A stretch of DNA of 64,000 bases, taken from contig CM018041.1 in NCBI GenBank assembly GCA_008638375.1, forward strand, positions 6,625,501-6,689,500. The letters are read 5' to 3'. The notes beneath the pieces are model-generated. The model saw only the letters and a program-made list of their open reading frames with translations. It did not search any database and was not told the origin of the DNA. Source of the DNA: Nyssa sinensis (lineage: Eukaryota > Streptophyta > Magnoliopsida > Cornales > Nyssaceae). The position numbers and the translations under genes are program-made. Positions 1 through 12,917 of the stretch are shown one piece after another. Each line of letters starts with the position of its first letter. Positions within the stretch are counted from its first letter, which is position 1.

Positions 1-480
1 TTTTCAGATAAGTAATTTGGGCAGAATACTACCAGAAATGCTAATCAGGAACTATTTGGGTAATTTGGGAGGACTCCAAGGAATTTATGATTACCTTAAC
101 TCTTTGGCCGCTGGTTAGGAAAGAGTTAAGGCTTTTGCCACTTAGTGGTCTTATATATCCTCTAAATTTAAAGACAGCCTCTCCTCAGAGATTGAAGGGG
201 AGTTGTTTCCTTTGCTCCAGGAATTCTCTACAGTGAGTCATGTAAAGATGAACATCAATATTTGTAATCTTTAAAATTCAGGTCATATTGGCAGTACTGA
301 TTTCCAATTTTCTAAACCAGCTACAATGGTTTGAGTACTATAACGCTGAGTTCCTTTTTCTTCTTGGTGATTTCTTAGTGCACTATCAAAACTCTCCTTC
401 TGAGGTGGACGGTGACTATGCAAGCGACATTTCACAGGCTTCCACAGTGACTTTTTACTTGAGATTTTTATAGTCTTCCA
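1..480 (+). pseudogene. possible degraded coding fragment inside the alpha-galactosidase intron
   Basis: The plus strand here reads like broken protein-coding sequence. One frame is open at 2-109 apart from a terminal stop, another part reads from about 150 to 275, and a third is open from 288 to 473. The last stretch is rich in aromatic and hydrophobic residues (for example QLQWFEYYNAEFLFLLGDF). The frames do not join without stops. I do not recognise the family. It lies opposite the minus-strand alpha-galactosidase gene, in what must be its next intron. A relic of an inserted retrocopy is one reading; chance open frames are another. Confidence 0.2.
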
Positions 481-854
481 CTAGATTTTTTTTACTTGAG
501 TTTTGAGTTTTCCAGAATATCTATCACCAAGACATGGATATTGTTAAGGAAACAATTCATCCTTACCTCTACTGATGTGGATTCTTAGCTAAAATGCTGC
601 CTCCTCCTCCAAGTTGTATCAGGAACTCTTTGCCCCCACAAGCAGTTTCCCCTTGGTTTCTTAAAACACAAACTAACATCTCTAAACCACTGTTAAAAAA
701 GTTGGGTTTTGTGCTTGGTCGAGTTTTAAGGGTTGTACATTGAAATTATATAAATTGACCTAGAAAAATTTTCAATTTAGTGTTACTGAAGATTTGCCTG
801 TGCATGGTGTTGTTACTCAGTACAAACAGTGTAAGAGGTGCCAAAGGGAAAGAC

Positions 855-3800
855 CTGGAGGCAATCATCTGTCCCTGCTACATACACTTTCCTTCCTTGA
901 ACCCCAAGCAGGTCTGCAAAAGTGGAAACAAATTACCATTTGCTTGGTTTTCTTGATATGATATGCAGAAAAAAATTTGACATGAAAAGATACCTATGAA
1001 CAAGCCGAGAAAGATAAAACTACAACATTTATGGAAAAAGTAAAACAAGAAGGGGAGGGAGGATGAAATATGACTTGATCTAACAAACTAAGAAGGCACC
1101 CAAAGAAGATTAGAAATAATGAAGACCAATTTACTCAAAGAGGGTTAGGAATAATGAAGAAAAATTTACTCCACTAAATATTACAGAGGTTGGAAATTAA
1201 AATTTGAAAAAAAAATGTGTTAAACCATCAAAACAACCATCTAATTCCCCACTCCTTCCCTCCAGAGAGGAAGAGTATAAAGCAGTTTTACCTTGATTTA
1301 CAGCAATGACCTCTTTATTGCTAATAATTTCTAATGTTTCTGCAGTCATGTTCCTTACATCACAACCAATCAAAAGAGGAGCCTGCATGTCCATGCAACA
1401 AATCTCTTAGTTTGCCAACAACTGAATAAGTTAGATGAATGTAAAGTAAAGGACTCCAGGAGGTCGGGGGTAGTGTCTTTATTTTCTGTTAGCCCCCTAG
1501 CAGGCTTGAACCAGAAGTTGGGTCCACATTCCTTTACATTGAGTGCTTAAATACTACGCATGACCGACCAAATAAATCCTGAAGCATACTAGCATTCAGA
1601 TATGCAGGCCGGCACAAGGGTTGGGATATAGATGTCTAACAATGAATAGTTGTGTCATAATAAAGAATGAAAAACAAAAAATAAACAAGGAAACCAAATT
1701 TCATAAACTGGCTGAATTATACTAATTTATCTATATAAGATAAAAAAAATGGAAAATGGTTGCAACAAAATCCTTCTAGCAATTAAAAAAAAGAATTCAG
1801 GTGCTATATAATGGGCTAATTACAGTAAAATAATCCAACACAAAAGCAGGAAACAAAAACAAAATAAGAAGTAGAGAGCAATCAAAAGGTTAACAGAGAG
1901 CACCTTCATCAAAGCCCAGATGCTAAAATGTGACCGGTATTCCTGGTAAGTCATGCCCCCATTGCCAACTTCTAACATATCTGGATCTGCCAAAAGAGTA
2001 GATATGGAATCAGCGGCTGAGCCAGAAATTTCAATGAGTAGGATCAATCAAAAATTGGTAAATGACATTTTCTAGTTTTATAAAAATAGAAAGAAAATTT
2101 ACAAATCAATTTTCTTGCATCACCAGAAAATACTAATAAGAATAATTAAAAAAGATGATAAGAAAATAAAAACCATAAACTACAAAATTAATTCAATACA
2201 AATTAAAAGCTAAACAACTAATTCCAAAAAAATAAAGTTTGGGGGTGTCTTTGTACTTAGTTGAATAAAGATGACAACTAGAAGGATGGAAACCGCCCTA
2301 GTTCTCTCTCTCTCTCTCTAATTTGGAATTAGAATGGTTAACTTGAAACAAAAACAAAATTTAGCTTAATTTTGTATTTTAAAAAATTCATAATTTCTTA
2401 GTATTAGAAATTGACCACCCTTTTCTTTTACAAATATTAGAGAGGTCAATCACAGTGAAAGCAAAAAATTTTGAGCCCGCCTTTTTATCTTCACAAAGGA
2501 GTCAATTATGAGAAAAATTAAAAAAAAATTGAATATTACATATAGGCTTCTTCTATTTTTCAAATTCCAGTGGGGCCAACTGACCCCACTTAGTCAAATG
2601 TAGCTCCACCCCTGTATGGAATAAAAATTCAGACTATCATGCACAGGTGGAGCATTGACTGCCACACCTTCACTCAAGCTTATCACAGAGATCACATTCT
2701 TACCATTCCATCCACCAGGTCCTGCATAGGCCGCCCATTTGTCGTTCAAATCTGCAATGGTAGTCATGCTAAATAAAAGAGGAAGAAAATTCAATTAGTA
2801 TGGCAATTGTGTGGGTGAAGTGACTGCCAGTGAATGTGGATACAAGTGCACACATAAACACGCAAAATACAGGTAATTTTTGTTCAATATATAGAACCCC
2901 AAGGTCACAGTTACAGTTATTCCAAATGGACCATAAGGCTCGTTCATCATATGTTAGAGATTTTACAACATATGATCACAATGACGAGTAATCCTGGCAG
3001 CCTCAGTTTTTTTTTTAATAAGTATCCTCAGTTTCTTTTGAAATGAGAAAATTTTTCAAATGAAACGCATTGATAACATGTGCATCTTACAGAAGGCAGT
3101 GAAAAATCTGTAAAATAGTGAAAGGGTTGAATACATGCAACTATGTCTAATTTGGATGATTCATACCCAACCCACAAATTATTTTCATATCATATGTTTA
3201 ACACCTAACTTTAAATTAGGAAACCACAAAAAATTAAAGATTATGAGACACCATATATTACTGTTATGATTAATTATTGTTCATGCTATTATTTTCATTG
3301 TCCTATCTAGGTTGATCTTAAAGGTTGCTCCAAATCTGTTAAATAAAACAATCGGGTCCAAGTGCCTTGAATCCAGACCCTAGTTATCAAGGTGAAGCAC
3401 ATCAGGCAATGGGCAGTAAAGTACCCTATAGCATCACCTTTTATCCCAAAAAATGTTTTAATAAAATAGGCTATTAGCAAGTATTGGTCCCACCAATGCA
3501 GAATGGTGGAAGGGGTAGAGTAGATACATGACCTAACCCTTGGCATTTTTTGTTCAGTAAAACAGGCCATTAGCAAGTATTGGGCCCACCAATGCAAAAT
3601 AGTGGAAGGGGTAAACAAGATACATGATCTGACCTTTGGCATTTTTTTACACAATGATTGCTCTCAAATTCATTGAATTCTTATGCCAGGCATCTGGAGT
3701 TTTTTTACCATTGGAAAGAACAAAGGCTTTCCCCCGGGGAGTTTGGATGTGCTCCTTTTTATTTTTTATTTTTCTTTTCGGGTTCCTGAGCCATTGTCTC

Positions 3801-6800
3801 AATCAACCAATGCCAATGTAGATTATTTGGTTATGCAACTTTCAAAAGACACATTTCCCGTAAAAAAATAAAACGAATTTTCATTCCATTGTTCTTCAGG
3901 AAAAAAAATTGAGAAGATGAATATAGGTCTACTTTGCAGATTGTCAATCACTCCTAGTCTGTAAAAAGAAAAGACTCATGTTTCTCACAATTTCTAAAGT
4001 GTTAGAAAATGTATTAGAGGTAACAAAATTTCTGAAAAACAATACCAAACAGCTCTCATTCAGCATATCACCTAAAAGTTAAAAGTCCAGAAATTCAGAA
4101 CCTTGCCCATGCATCATTTATGTCATCTGTTGTTCGCCAACTATTTCCAACCTTGCCAGCCCATAAGGCAGGGTCATCGACACCCCTGCCAAACACCAAA
4201 AAAAAAAAAGACAGAATACTCTTAAGGTGTATTGATGCATTCTGGTATCTTTAGGAGAAAAAAAGCAAAAGGGAGGGGGTGCTACAAAATGAAAATACCA
4301 TTCACAAATTGAATAGAAAACTGAATGCCCAGTTGCATTTAAAGCATCACGCATAGGTGGGTATCTGGAAATTAAGGAACCAAATTAAGAAAAATTTATA
4401 TCTATCAAACCAAGACAAATCAAACACAAGACTAAATTGGGATAAAACCTTTCCTCTGGTTTGATGCCCAAATTGAAACAATTGTCATATTTCAAATAAT
4501 CCACACCCTGAATAACACAGGATAATATATTAATAAATAACAAGCAAAAAGAAAATGGTCCACCGATAACAGAAATTATCATCTAATTCATACATCCTGA
4601 TCTGAAATTTTTGAAGCATAAAAGACAATTTTGATTTATATATAAAAGGTGCACTACGGGAAATATCCAATTTGTTTCACATTACACTTCAGTCCATCGT
4701 GTTTTTCATAACAATTTATGTGTCATTTCTATTGTGTGTCAAAAATTGTTTTAGGGTTTTAAGATATGATATCATATGCGTATTTCTATTTCCGATGCTG
4801 GTAATGACAAAAATATTTGGCAATAACTCTCTTGGAACAAAATAAAACAATTTGATTTTTGCAAGACATCCAAAAGTCCCCCTTAATAAAAACAAATCTT
4901 GATATACTCATTGCTAATATCCAGTGTGAGATTTTTAACTTTCATGAGAAATATCACAAACTAACCCAAGAAGCAAAGAGCATTGCGTCATCATTTTCGT
5001 GGTAGAGGGATCCAGGTCGAACTTCACAAGTAAAAATCCTATAAAAAGGGTAATGAGAAAAAAGAGCAAGGGATTGCAATAGCAGTATATCGCACTTGAA
5101 ACGAGAACAAAATAATCATTTCATTATCATCTAACTTCTAATTTTCTGACCCGGAATCAGGAAATTCGTCCTACCCAGCATCAGAATAAATACCAAGCTT
5201 GAGACCCTTTCCATGTACATAATCTGCAAGAGCTTTAATTCCTGATGGAAAAGCTTTTGGATCAGGTACCAATTGACCCTGCACAGCCAACCAAGCTACA
5301 ATAAGAATTTAATTATATATGACAACGTTTCACTTTTTAGTATCTCTACCCTTCATTTGTGATCACTTTCTTCATATTGAAAGTGTGCGCATGTTTTTGT
5401 CATTGCAATCACTGTAACAATGTCAAGATGTCTATTTGAAAGAAGCTGCTCAAAATGAGGTGATCAATAAGTAAAGAAGCTTTCAAAATCTGAAGTATAT
5501 GAATATTACTTTCTGACAAGATATCTTTAAGTATTGAAAAAATTACGATATTTGGAAGTATTAAGATCAAACTGACCTTTGAATTTCGTGTTATAGCAGA
5601 CCAACAATCATCTGCATTAGATGAAATTGAACAAATCTAAAACAGAACCAAGATGTGAAATAAAACCAAGCAGAGAAAACATGTCAGCAAAATACCTATG
5701 TTGACATAAACATAACCTAAATCAGCTAAACCAGTTGAGATCAGTGCATCAGCTGTCAAAGAGGACAGATGTTAGTAGTTATGAGGGAGTTTAAATATAA
5801 GAGCAGCATCAGAAAAGTCTGTGACATAATTATCAAATTTGCAAGTCTCAACAAAAGAATTAACAGAATTCCCCTCCCACCCCCACCATGAAGAACACAT
5901 ATGCACACCCTTCAAGGATTTCTTAAAATAATAGGAAAATAAAATAAATTTGAAAAAACTCTCCAATCAATTTCAGAAACCAAGATAATGCCAACAGAAT
6001 CCTAGTGTCGGTGTATTTATGGAGGCACTCAAAATGAAATGAAAGATGTAAGTATACATGCATCCAAATACCCTTTTGCACAGGCAGGCATCATTAATAT
6101 AAAGTCATTATGCGTGTATATGTGTGTGCGACACATAAAATGCACCGTGCAAATGTGAGTTTGAATATATCTGGTGTTTTAAAATCTGCAGGGAATTTTT
6201 AAAATAATATAAGCTCTAAAAACAAAAAACTGATATGTATGAGGATTTTTCCCTTTTTTGGATGGGTTTACATTTTATCATCCTTTTTTAGGTAGGTTTA
6301 TCATTTTTGGACAAGCAGTTTTTGTTACTTCCAGGCTCTTTGACAATATCCAAACATATGCTTTAAATGGTGCTGTAGAAGCATCAAAACATCCTGATCC
6401 TGGCACTAACCATGCCCCTTTATTCGTGAGACAAACAAATATATAATTAATTTATCAATATGAATTACAAATAAATAAATAGTTACTCCCCAAAATTATT
6501 CCAAACAATTGTAGAACGCATTGCTTGTCTTCCATTCAAACTCATTGTCATTTTCTTCCTCTGAAAAATCTTTATATTTCTATCCCAATTATCAGTGGCC
6601 CCACTGCTCATTCAAAGTCATTTTGCATCTATCACAAATCTCAAATTCTTCGGACTTCATGCTATCACCATGTCCTAAATTCTTCCCATTAAAAAACTCA
6701 TTAATTGAACAAGACAAGGCAATGCCAATGCCAAATCATGTATTCATGTCCAGAAATTTCCTATTGTGAAATGCATAATAATTCGATAAGGAAATGCAAG

Positions 6801-7510
6801 TTTGGAGTCCCAACAGAAGCAAAAAAGAAATAACTAAAAATAATAATACTTACCTGTTTCCTTGATTACTGTTTCATTGATATTGCAAGCAAAGAAATTC
6901 CAGCTATTCCACCTGCCCCAAACATGCCAATTCCTAATTATAATATATAATAACATATACACACACATTCACATACATAAATACGCATATAGCTTTTTTG
7001 GGAGAGGAAAATAAGACAGATTTTCAAAACACAAATCCAACTTCTACAAATTTCCTTTTTTTTACTATAGCAATGCAATCCCAACAAGTACAGCAATTTT
7101 TTTATGAAATCAATTAATTTCTTTCTTAAAACCATCAACTTGATCGGGACAATATAAAACTTTGAATTTTTTTTTCCTTTTTTCTCTTTAAACTCAACAA
7201 CAAGAAATAATAATAATAATAATAATAATACTAAGAATAAAAGTAAAAATAAAAATCAAAGATTAATGCTACAACAAGAGAAGAAAAAGAGAGGAGAGAG
7301 AGAGTAGTACCCCATCTGAGGAGTTCGAGCCAAGCCATTGTTGAGCTGGAGTATACCGTACTTGGAAGTATCGAAAATACTGGAAACGGGTCTCTCGTAA
7401 TTAGGCAAGATAGAAGGAACCGGCACTACTCGCGCTGCGATTGCCAAAAAGATCGTCCATAGATACAGAATGACTATACATATAGACCCCATGCCTCTAA
7501 CACTCGCCAT
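855..7510 (-). CDS. AGAL3: alpha-galactosidase, GH27 (AGAL3-like), 13 exons, 3' end off window
   Basis: Predicted secreted or apoplastic GH27 enzyme that removes terminal alpha-galactose from galacto-oligosaccharides and cell-wall polymers. Exons on the minus strand: 7311-7510, 6854-6912, 5696-5752, 5577-5611, 5175-5278, 4966-5038, 4449-4507, 4299-4364, 4102-4185, 2704-2768, 1904-1986, 1292-1382, 855-913. All join in phase at GT/AG sites and give 345 residues. A signal peptide (about 1-26) precedes the family start [15 protein letters not shown]. The nucleophile Asp lies in YLKYDNC (exon 7), the acid/base Asp in WRTTDDI (exon 9), and [15 protein letters not shown] spans exons 10-11. The PQMG and INETVIKET wording fits AGAL3 better than AGAL1/2, from recall. 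The start at 7510 is chosen for the signal peptide; in-frame ATGs also lie at 7528 and 7555. Oddity: exon 13 reads DLLGVQ where the family usually has DPLGVQ. About 85-95 C-terminal residues must lie left of base 1, since none is visible in 1-854. Confidence 0.93.
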
Positions 7511-7585
7511 TACTCTTTCTTTCTTCATACCAATGGGATTATAAGAAGAAGACAACAGGGCAAAATAACATAAAATATTGGATAT

Positions 7586-7610
7586 GCATATATATATATA
7601 TATATATATA
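7586..7610 (-). promoter_or_regulatory. AT-repeat promoter region of the alpha-galactosidase gene
   Basis: A TA dinucleotide run lies 75-100 bases upstream of the chosen start codon on the minus strand and contains several possible TATA boxes. If it is the TATA box, transcription would start near 7550-7560, and the first ATG in the messenger would then be uncertain. Confidence 0.35.
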
Positions 7611-8748
7611 AAATATTATTTGCCTTAAAAGATTACCATCTTAATAATTTGGATTCTTTCCTTTTTTTTTTTCTTTTCTATTTTAGATTCTTTCCATTTG
7701 AAATCAAAATCAATGAATTCTATCTTATCTCACAGATTAACTTCGAGTTACTCAATTTTCTTATAGAAAAATTATTATTTTGTTTCAAAAATTTAAATTT
7801 TAACTTCAAACTAATTTGAACTGATGAACAGTATTTTGTGAATGTATAAATCAATTATAGGATTGAAGCGATTTTTGAAAAAATAAAACAAAATAATCAT
7901 TAAAAATATTTTAATAGGACCAGTTTGCACCGTACTTATTATATCGTATTTTTTTGTGTATTTTGCAGTACTGGTCTCATATTGTTTTTTTATAATTTAA
8001 TTTTATCCATGTCATTTTTTATTTATTTTGTAAACTCATATAATTTTTTAAATGTAATTTTAATTTTAACAAAATAAGTTTCAGTTATTTATTATATAAT
8101 GTGTAATATTACAATTAAATGAATATAAAATTTAGCCAATCACAAATTTTTAATATTGTAACAAGGTATTTTTCAGTCGATTTGGACATTAAGTCACAGT
8201 ATCTTCTTTTAATAATATTTTTTCATGTGTATTATAATTTGTTATAATGTAATTTTTTATTGAAAAATTTTCTATATTGCAACTATGAAAAACCAAATTT
8301 AGCCAATCATCACTCTTTTCAAGGTTGGCCAATCATAAATCCTTTAAGTGTGTGATTGTAGGGCAAACTTTTACGAGATCTTAATCACAAATTGTTATAT
8401 CAAATGTCATGTTAGAATTGAGATCCTATCGAAATGATGCAGTAGAACATTTTTTATGCAGTTGACGTAAATTTAATTCCTTCCTTCCCGTCTTTGTATA
8501 AATAGAAATTGATTTTTAAATGTGTCATGTGTCTGTAAAACAAAACAAGTTTAAGCCAAGTGATCATCTTGTTTGGATAAATAAAGGAAGTAAAGGAAAA
8601 AAATGAATTTTAATCCTCCTCTTGTTTTTGTGATGCGAGTACAACACATAAGAGAGAAAATTACTTGTTATAGAAAAAATAGAATAAAATTAGTAATTAT
8701 TAAGTTTCTTATCCTTTTTTTCATTTCTTTTTATCTTTAGTTTATAGA

Positions 8749-8937
8749 AATTATTTAGTGAGACGGTTATACCATATCATATCTAATGTGGTACGACTCC
8801 TTCTCACAATTTTGATCATTTTTTTTATATTTACAATAAAAAAAACTTCTTATAATTTTGAAAAAATAATAAAAATTATGAAAAAATGTCACACCACATT
8901 AAATAATGAAATAAAATGATGATCTCACTAAATAACT
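8749..8937. mobile_element. fold-back MITE
   Basis: The left end begins ATTATTTAGTGAGAC and the reverse complement of the right end begins GTTATTTAGTGAGAT. Similarity continues inward through TAATGTGGTACGAC against TAATGTGGTGTGAC. The two arms make an imperfect hairpin of about 190 bp with a T/A-rich loop. There is no coding capacity. The superfamily is not clear and the ends may be off by a few bases. Confidence 0.55.
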
Positions 8938-9756
8938 TTTCATTAACACAAAAGAAGCAAAATAAAGATTTAAGGGATGAAGGACCCTTTATGTCTGTCT
9001 TCAATTTGTATCCAAACATAATATGATTTCAGTTTTCCTCTCTTTCTTTTCCTCTCCTCTCCTCTAATGTCACTCGATCCAAAACACTTACCCACATACT
9101 TATTGATTTTACTAGTAAAACTTTCTACACATTAGCATCTTCTCGAATCTCAACCAACCTCTCATATTATTTTATCTAAACCAAAAATATACTTACTCAA
9201 TATGATTTGACCTGATTTCATTTTTCCCCCTATGATTTAGAATGTGAAGGTAATACTCATTATGATCTTGACCTAAAATGTCAAATGAGATAGAATTAAT
9301 AAAAAAATATAAAAAAGAACAAAATTCATTTCTTTTGTTGGAAATTAAATTAAATTTCAAAAAAAAAAAATTACATTTTACCCCCTTTAAGTTTGGCCTG
9401 ACAATACTTTTACCCTTTTGTGGTTACCTATTTTTGCTTATTTTAACCCAAAAAAACTAACAGTACCACTTCAATCACGTATGTAAGAGATATTAGTATC
9501 ACATTTTAAATTACATGAGGTGAAAATGAAATCGGGCCAAATAAATATAAATATAATTTTCCCTTTCTCCAAAATTCATCACCAATGTTATCATTTAGGA
9601 TTGAAAACCTAAAAATGGAAGTTGTCCAAATCATTGGAGAGGAGCAGGAATGTAATATGCAAAATGTGAATCATCCCTTAACTCCTAACAGTTTGGAGAC
9701 CATAATGGCCACACATCTCCATAGTTTCATATCCAACCGAGACAAACCAATTTTTA

Positions 9757-9924
9757 AATAACTATCCAGTAGAACCATCATATCACGTTGTCGTGTGATG
9801 GTCTCACAAATTTTTTTTTAATTTTGCGGGAAAGTTAGTTCCCATGTTTTACAAAAAATTTAAAAATTTGTGAGACACTGTTATACAATACCGTAATGTG
9901 ATAATGGTTATACTGGATAATTTC
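9757..9924. mobile_element. fold-back MITE, second example
   Basis: The left arm starts AAATAACTATCCAGTAGAACC and the inverse of the right arm starts AAATTATCCAGTATAACC. Both arms converge on CTCACAAATTTTT around an AT-rich loop. The element is about 170 bp and nearly all inverted repeat, with no coding capacity. Confidence 0.6.
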
Positions 9925-10002
9925 TCTTGTTTGAACGCTTAACGACAGTCAAAAATTTTCCGTTGAATCTGCATATTAAAGTGTCATAGCCATGTAGAGT
10001 AA

Positions 10003-11440
10003 TCAAGCTACTCATGCTAATTGGGATTGGATATGGAAGCTTAAAACCCCTCTCATAAAGTTAAAGGATTCATTGAATTCTGTCAAATAATCTGAGAATG
10101 ATTAGCCATTTTGCTAATACATGTCCAATATACAATAGTCATTCTGAAACCAATGTTCATATTCTAAGAGATTGCTCTAGAGCCCAAAGTGTTTGGGCTC
10201 ATTTCATCAAGAGATGAACAAGAATCTGACCCAACCTCTCAATTATTGGCTTGAAGAAAATCTTGGAAAATAAAGAAGAAAAAAAAAATATTGGAGAGGA
10301 ATACCATGGCAGGTTATGTTTTGTTCCATTTTTATGGAATATTTTCAAGGAGAAAAATGTTGAAGATTTGAGAAGCAGGTGAATTGGCAATTATTGCTGG
10401 GTGATGTTGGAATTGGACCCATAGTTACCATAATTTGCTTCCTTAGTAAATTACGAATTAGATTGTACGATTCAAAATGTGAATTATTGACAATTTAAAA
10501 CACGAGATTTAGCATTTCAAACTAAAATATTAAAAGTTTTAAAAAATCATATAACAAATAAAAGAAATACACACATACATCTTTGGAAATTTTATTTTAT
10601 AATGGTTTAGACTTGTTAGAATTTTTTTTATATATGAATACAATCAAAAAATATATGAAGTTTCAAATAAAATGTATTTTGTTTTAACAAAACAATTCGA
10701 AAAAACATATCCCTAACGTACAATGTTTATAACAAGTAATGATCTACAATCTCGTTCTTATTCTTGTTTCTATTCCCATTTCATATTCTAGGTAACATTT
10801 ATTGAGGTAGATCAGTTTACTCTAAATTAAGAATAGTAGAAAAGTGCCACAACTAATCAAATGGTTTTTTTTTTTTTTCATACTTGTGGTCACTTCAAAC
10901 TTAACACAGGTGAATGAGAGTTACTCTATTTCAAATAAAATAAAAAGAGTTCATTTCTCTCACTCGTATGAGTCTCACAAGTGGTAAGTCTCAAGACTTA
11001 GATATATCGAGTCTTTTCATTTTATTTGAAATGAAGAGATACCAAATTCAGAATACTTAAAAAGAAATATGGGTTTGCGAAGACTTGGAAGATGTAATAA
11101 AGGTTAGTGGATTGGTGGTTACATTGAACACATAGAGTCACAACGAGCATAGTGATAGAATTATGGGGAATTTTCAAGGGAATTCAACTATTTCCAAACA
11201 AACAAATTCAGAATATCATTATGAAGACTGATTCAAGTGAAGCTATTAATCTCATTAGGGGAGGAGTTGACAGGGATAGCCCACAGAGGACATATCATTC
11301 AGGACTGTAAATTTCTAAAGGAATGAGATTTTCTTGCAATTTATGGTAAATTGCAAGACATAAATTCGGACGTTTTCTAATATCAGAACGTATTATGTTC
11401 AAAGTGTTTCCACTTCATGAGCATGGCAAAAGAGAATAAT
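10003..11440 (+). mobile_element. decayed LINE: zf-RVT and RNase H remnants
   Basis: Two separated pieces of a plant L1-type polyprotein are readable. At 10010-10060 there is WDWIWKLKTP, and at 10115-10205 a frame with TCPIYNSHSETNVHILRDC followed by AQSVWAHF. This is the usual zinc-binding reverse transcriptase tail. At 11135-11290 a frame reads ELWGIFKGIQL and later MKTDSSEAINLI, typical of the RNase H domain in these elements. Frameshifts, stops and about 600 bases of AT-rich DNA separate the pieces, so it is a relic. The reverse transcriptase core is not visible. Confidence 0.7.
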
Positions 11441-11995
11441 CAGAACTTGACCCCATTCGTCAAAGATTCTTTTTTTTTTTCAACCCTATGTATGAATTTT
11501 GAAGGCAGTAGACTTGAGTAGGATCACTCACCTAACAGGGGTTCTTTTTGGTTACCTTGAATGTTTTAGTCAAGGAGGGCGGCCAAGACCAGTGCCTCCT
11601 TTCGTATTAGAGAAGCAATGATGATGAAGAAGAAGAAGAGGGCTTTCTTCTCCATTCCGAGTTTCAAAGTCCACACAACTATACAGAGAAGCTGTGACTT
11701 GTGAGACCTCTTTTTGGAAGGCAAGTCCTCTTCACTTATAGTTGACCTTGATTAATCCAGTTGAATTGGTTCGCCTTTGGGGACTCTGGCTTCAAAGAAA
11801 CCACAACAGAGGGTCCACAATTATATGCTTACGAAAAAGAACTAGCTTGGTGTACGAAACTTTTATTATAATTGAGTTTAGAAAATGTTAGATATATGTA
11901 ACCTTGTTTCAACTCTCCCATAAGCAGATATATTGTTGTGTTCACTGTTAAATGGGTGTCATGCATTCACTCAAGTCATTAATGACACATTTACG
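11441..11995. other. intergenic, nothing recognised
   Basis: Ordinary composition with a short GAA-rich patch near 11625-11640. No open frame, RNA gene or repeat end could be supported. Confidence 0.5.
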
Positions 11996-12527
11996 ACCCA
12001 ATGTGACCACTAAATAGGCAATTGGGGGGAAAATTTTTTTACCCAATTTTGTTTTTGATAATTTCCGGTAGCCTATTCATCCAAAACAAAAAAATTAGGT
12101 CCCATTTGAAAGGAAAAGGCTTTTCCGATTGACCGTGTGTAGGTTTTTCGTACCGTCTTGATTCGGATTTGACAGTTTTCTTAAACCTCCTATATATATG
12201 AGTGTTTTTTTAGGGTTATGGGAATTATGTAATTATGATTATTGTGAGAGTGAGAAGCCACTTTGTAAGTTGTCTTTGGGTGTAAGGAGACTTTTAAGTT
12301 TGTAAATATTTTCACTCTTGTAATTTTCTTTGATTTATAATAGATTGATTATCGTTGTCCGTAAACGTAATTATTTAACAAATTACGTGAATTTTGTATT
12401 TTTTATCTGACTGTATTTATTTAATTTTATACTTTTTGATTTTGTTTCTTATTTTTATTACATAATATTTGTAACTCGAACATGTGACATTCAAGTTATA
12501 ACACAACAATCTTATCATTACGGCAAA

Positions 12528-12660
12528 CTTCACCCTCAATTTGATGTCTATGATGCACTTCACCCTCAATTTGATGTCTATGATGCAGTATATATTATAG
12601 TCCAAATTCCATCATCACCCTCAATTTGATGTCTATGATACAGTATATATTATAGTCCAA
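12528..12660. repeat. short tandem repeat, three copies
   Basis: The phrase CACCCTCAATTTGATGTC occurs three times, spaced 28 and then about 60 bases apart; the last two copies also share the following TATATTATAGTCCAAATTCC. Unit B (27450-27510) has only one copy, so the expansion happened in unit A after the duplication. Confidence 0.85.
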
Positions 12661-12917
12661 ATTCCATCATGGTTGATTGACTTGATTAATCCTGACCATT
12701 GAAGTAAATGACTGTTGATACATATAATCTTTTGTACTTTCTGCAGATGGTTGGTAGGGCTCCAAAATCCCTGGCCAACTGGACCCAAGAAAAGGTAGTT
12801 GCTAAATTTTGTTATGGACCTACTCTATTGTGATATTGTGAAAGGGAAATTTTATTGTTGTATGGTCTTTTAATGCTTTAGGCACCTTTTAATTTCACAT
12901 AAAAAATACCCTCTAAG

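Larger units (their letters stand above)
7611..10002. other. AT-rich intergenic DNA
   Basis: No gene is recognisable here. The stretch is AT-rich with many homopolymer runs and stops in all frames. Two short fold-back elements, listed separately, are the only structure I can support. Confidence 0.6.
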
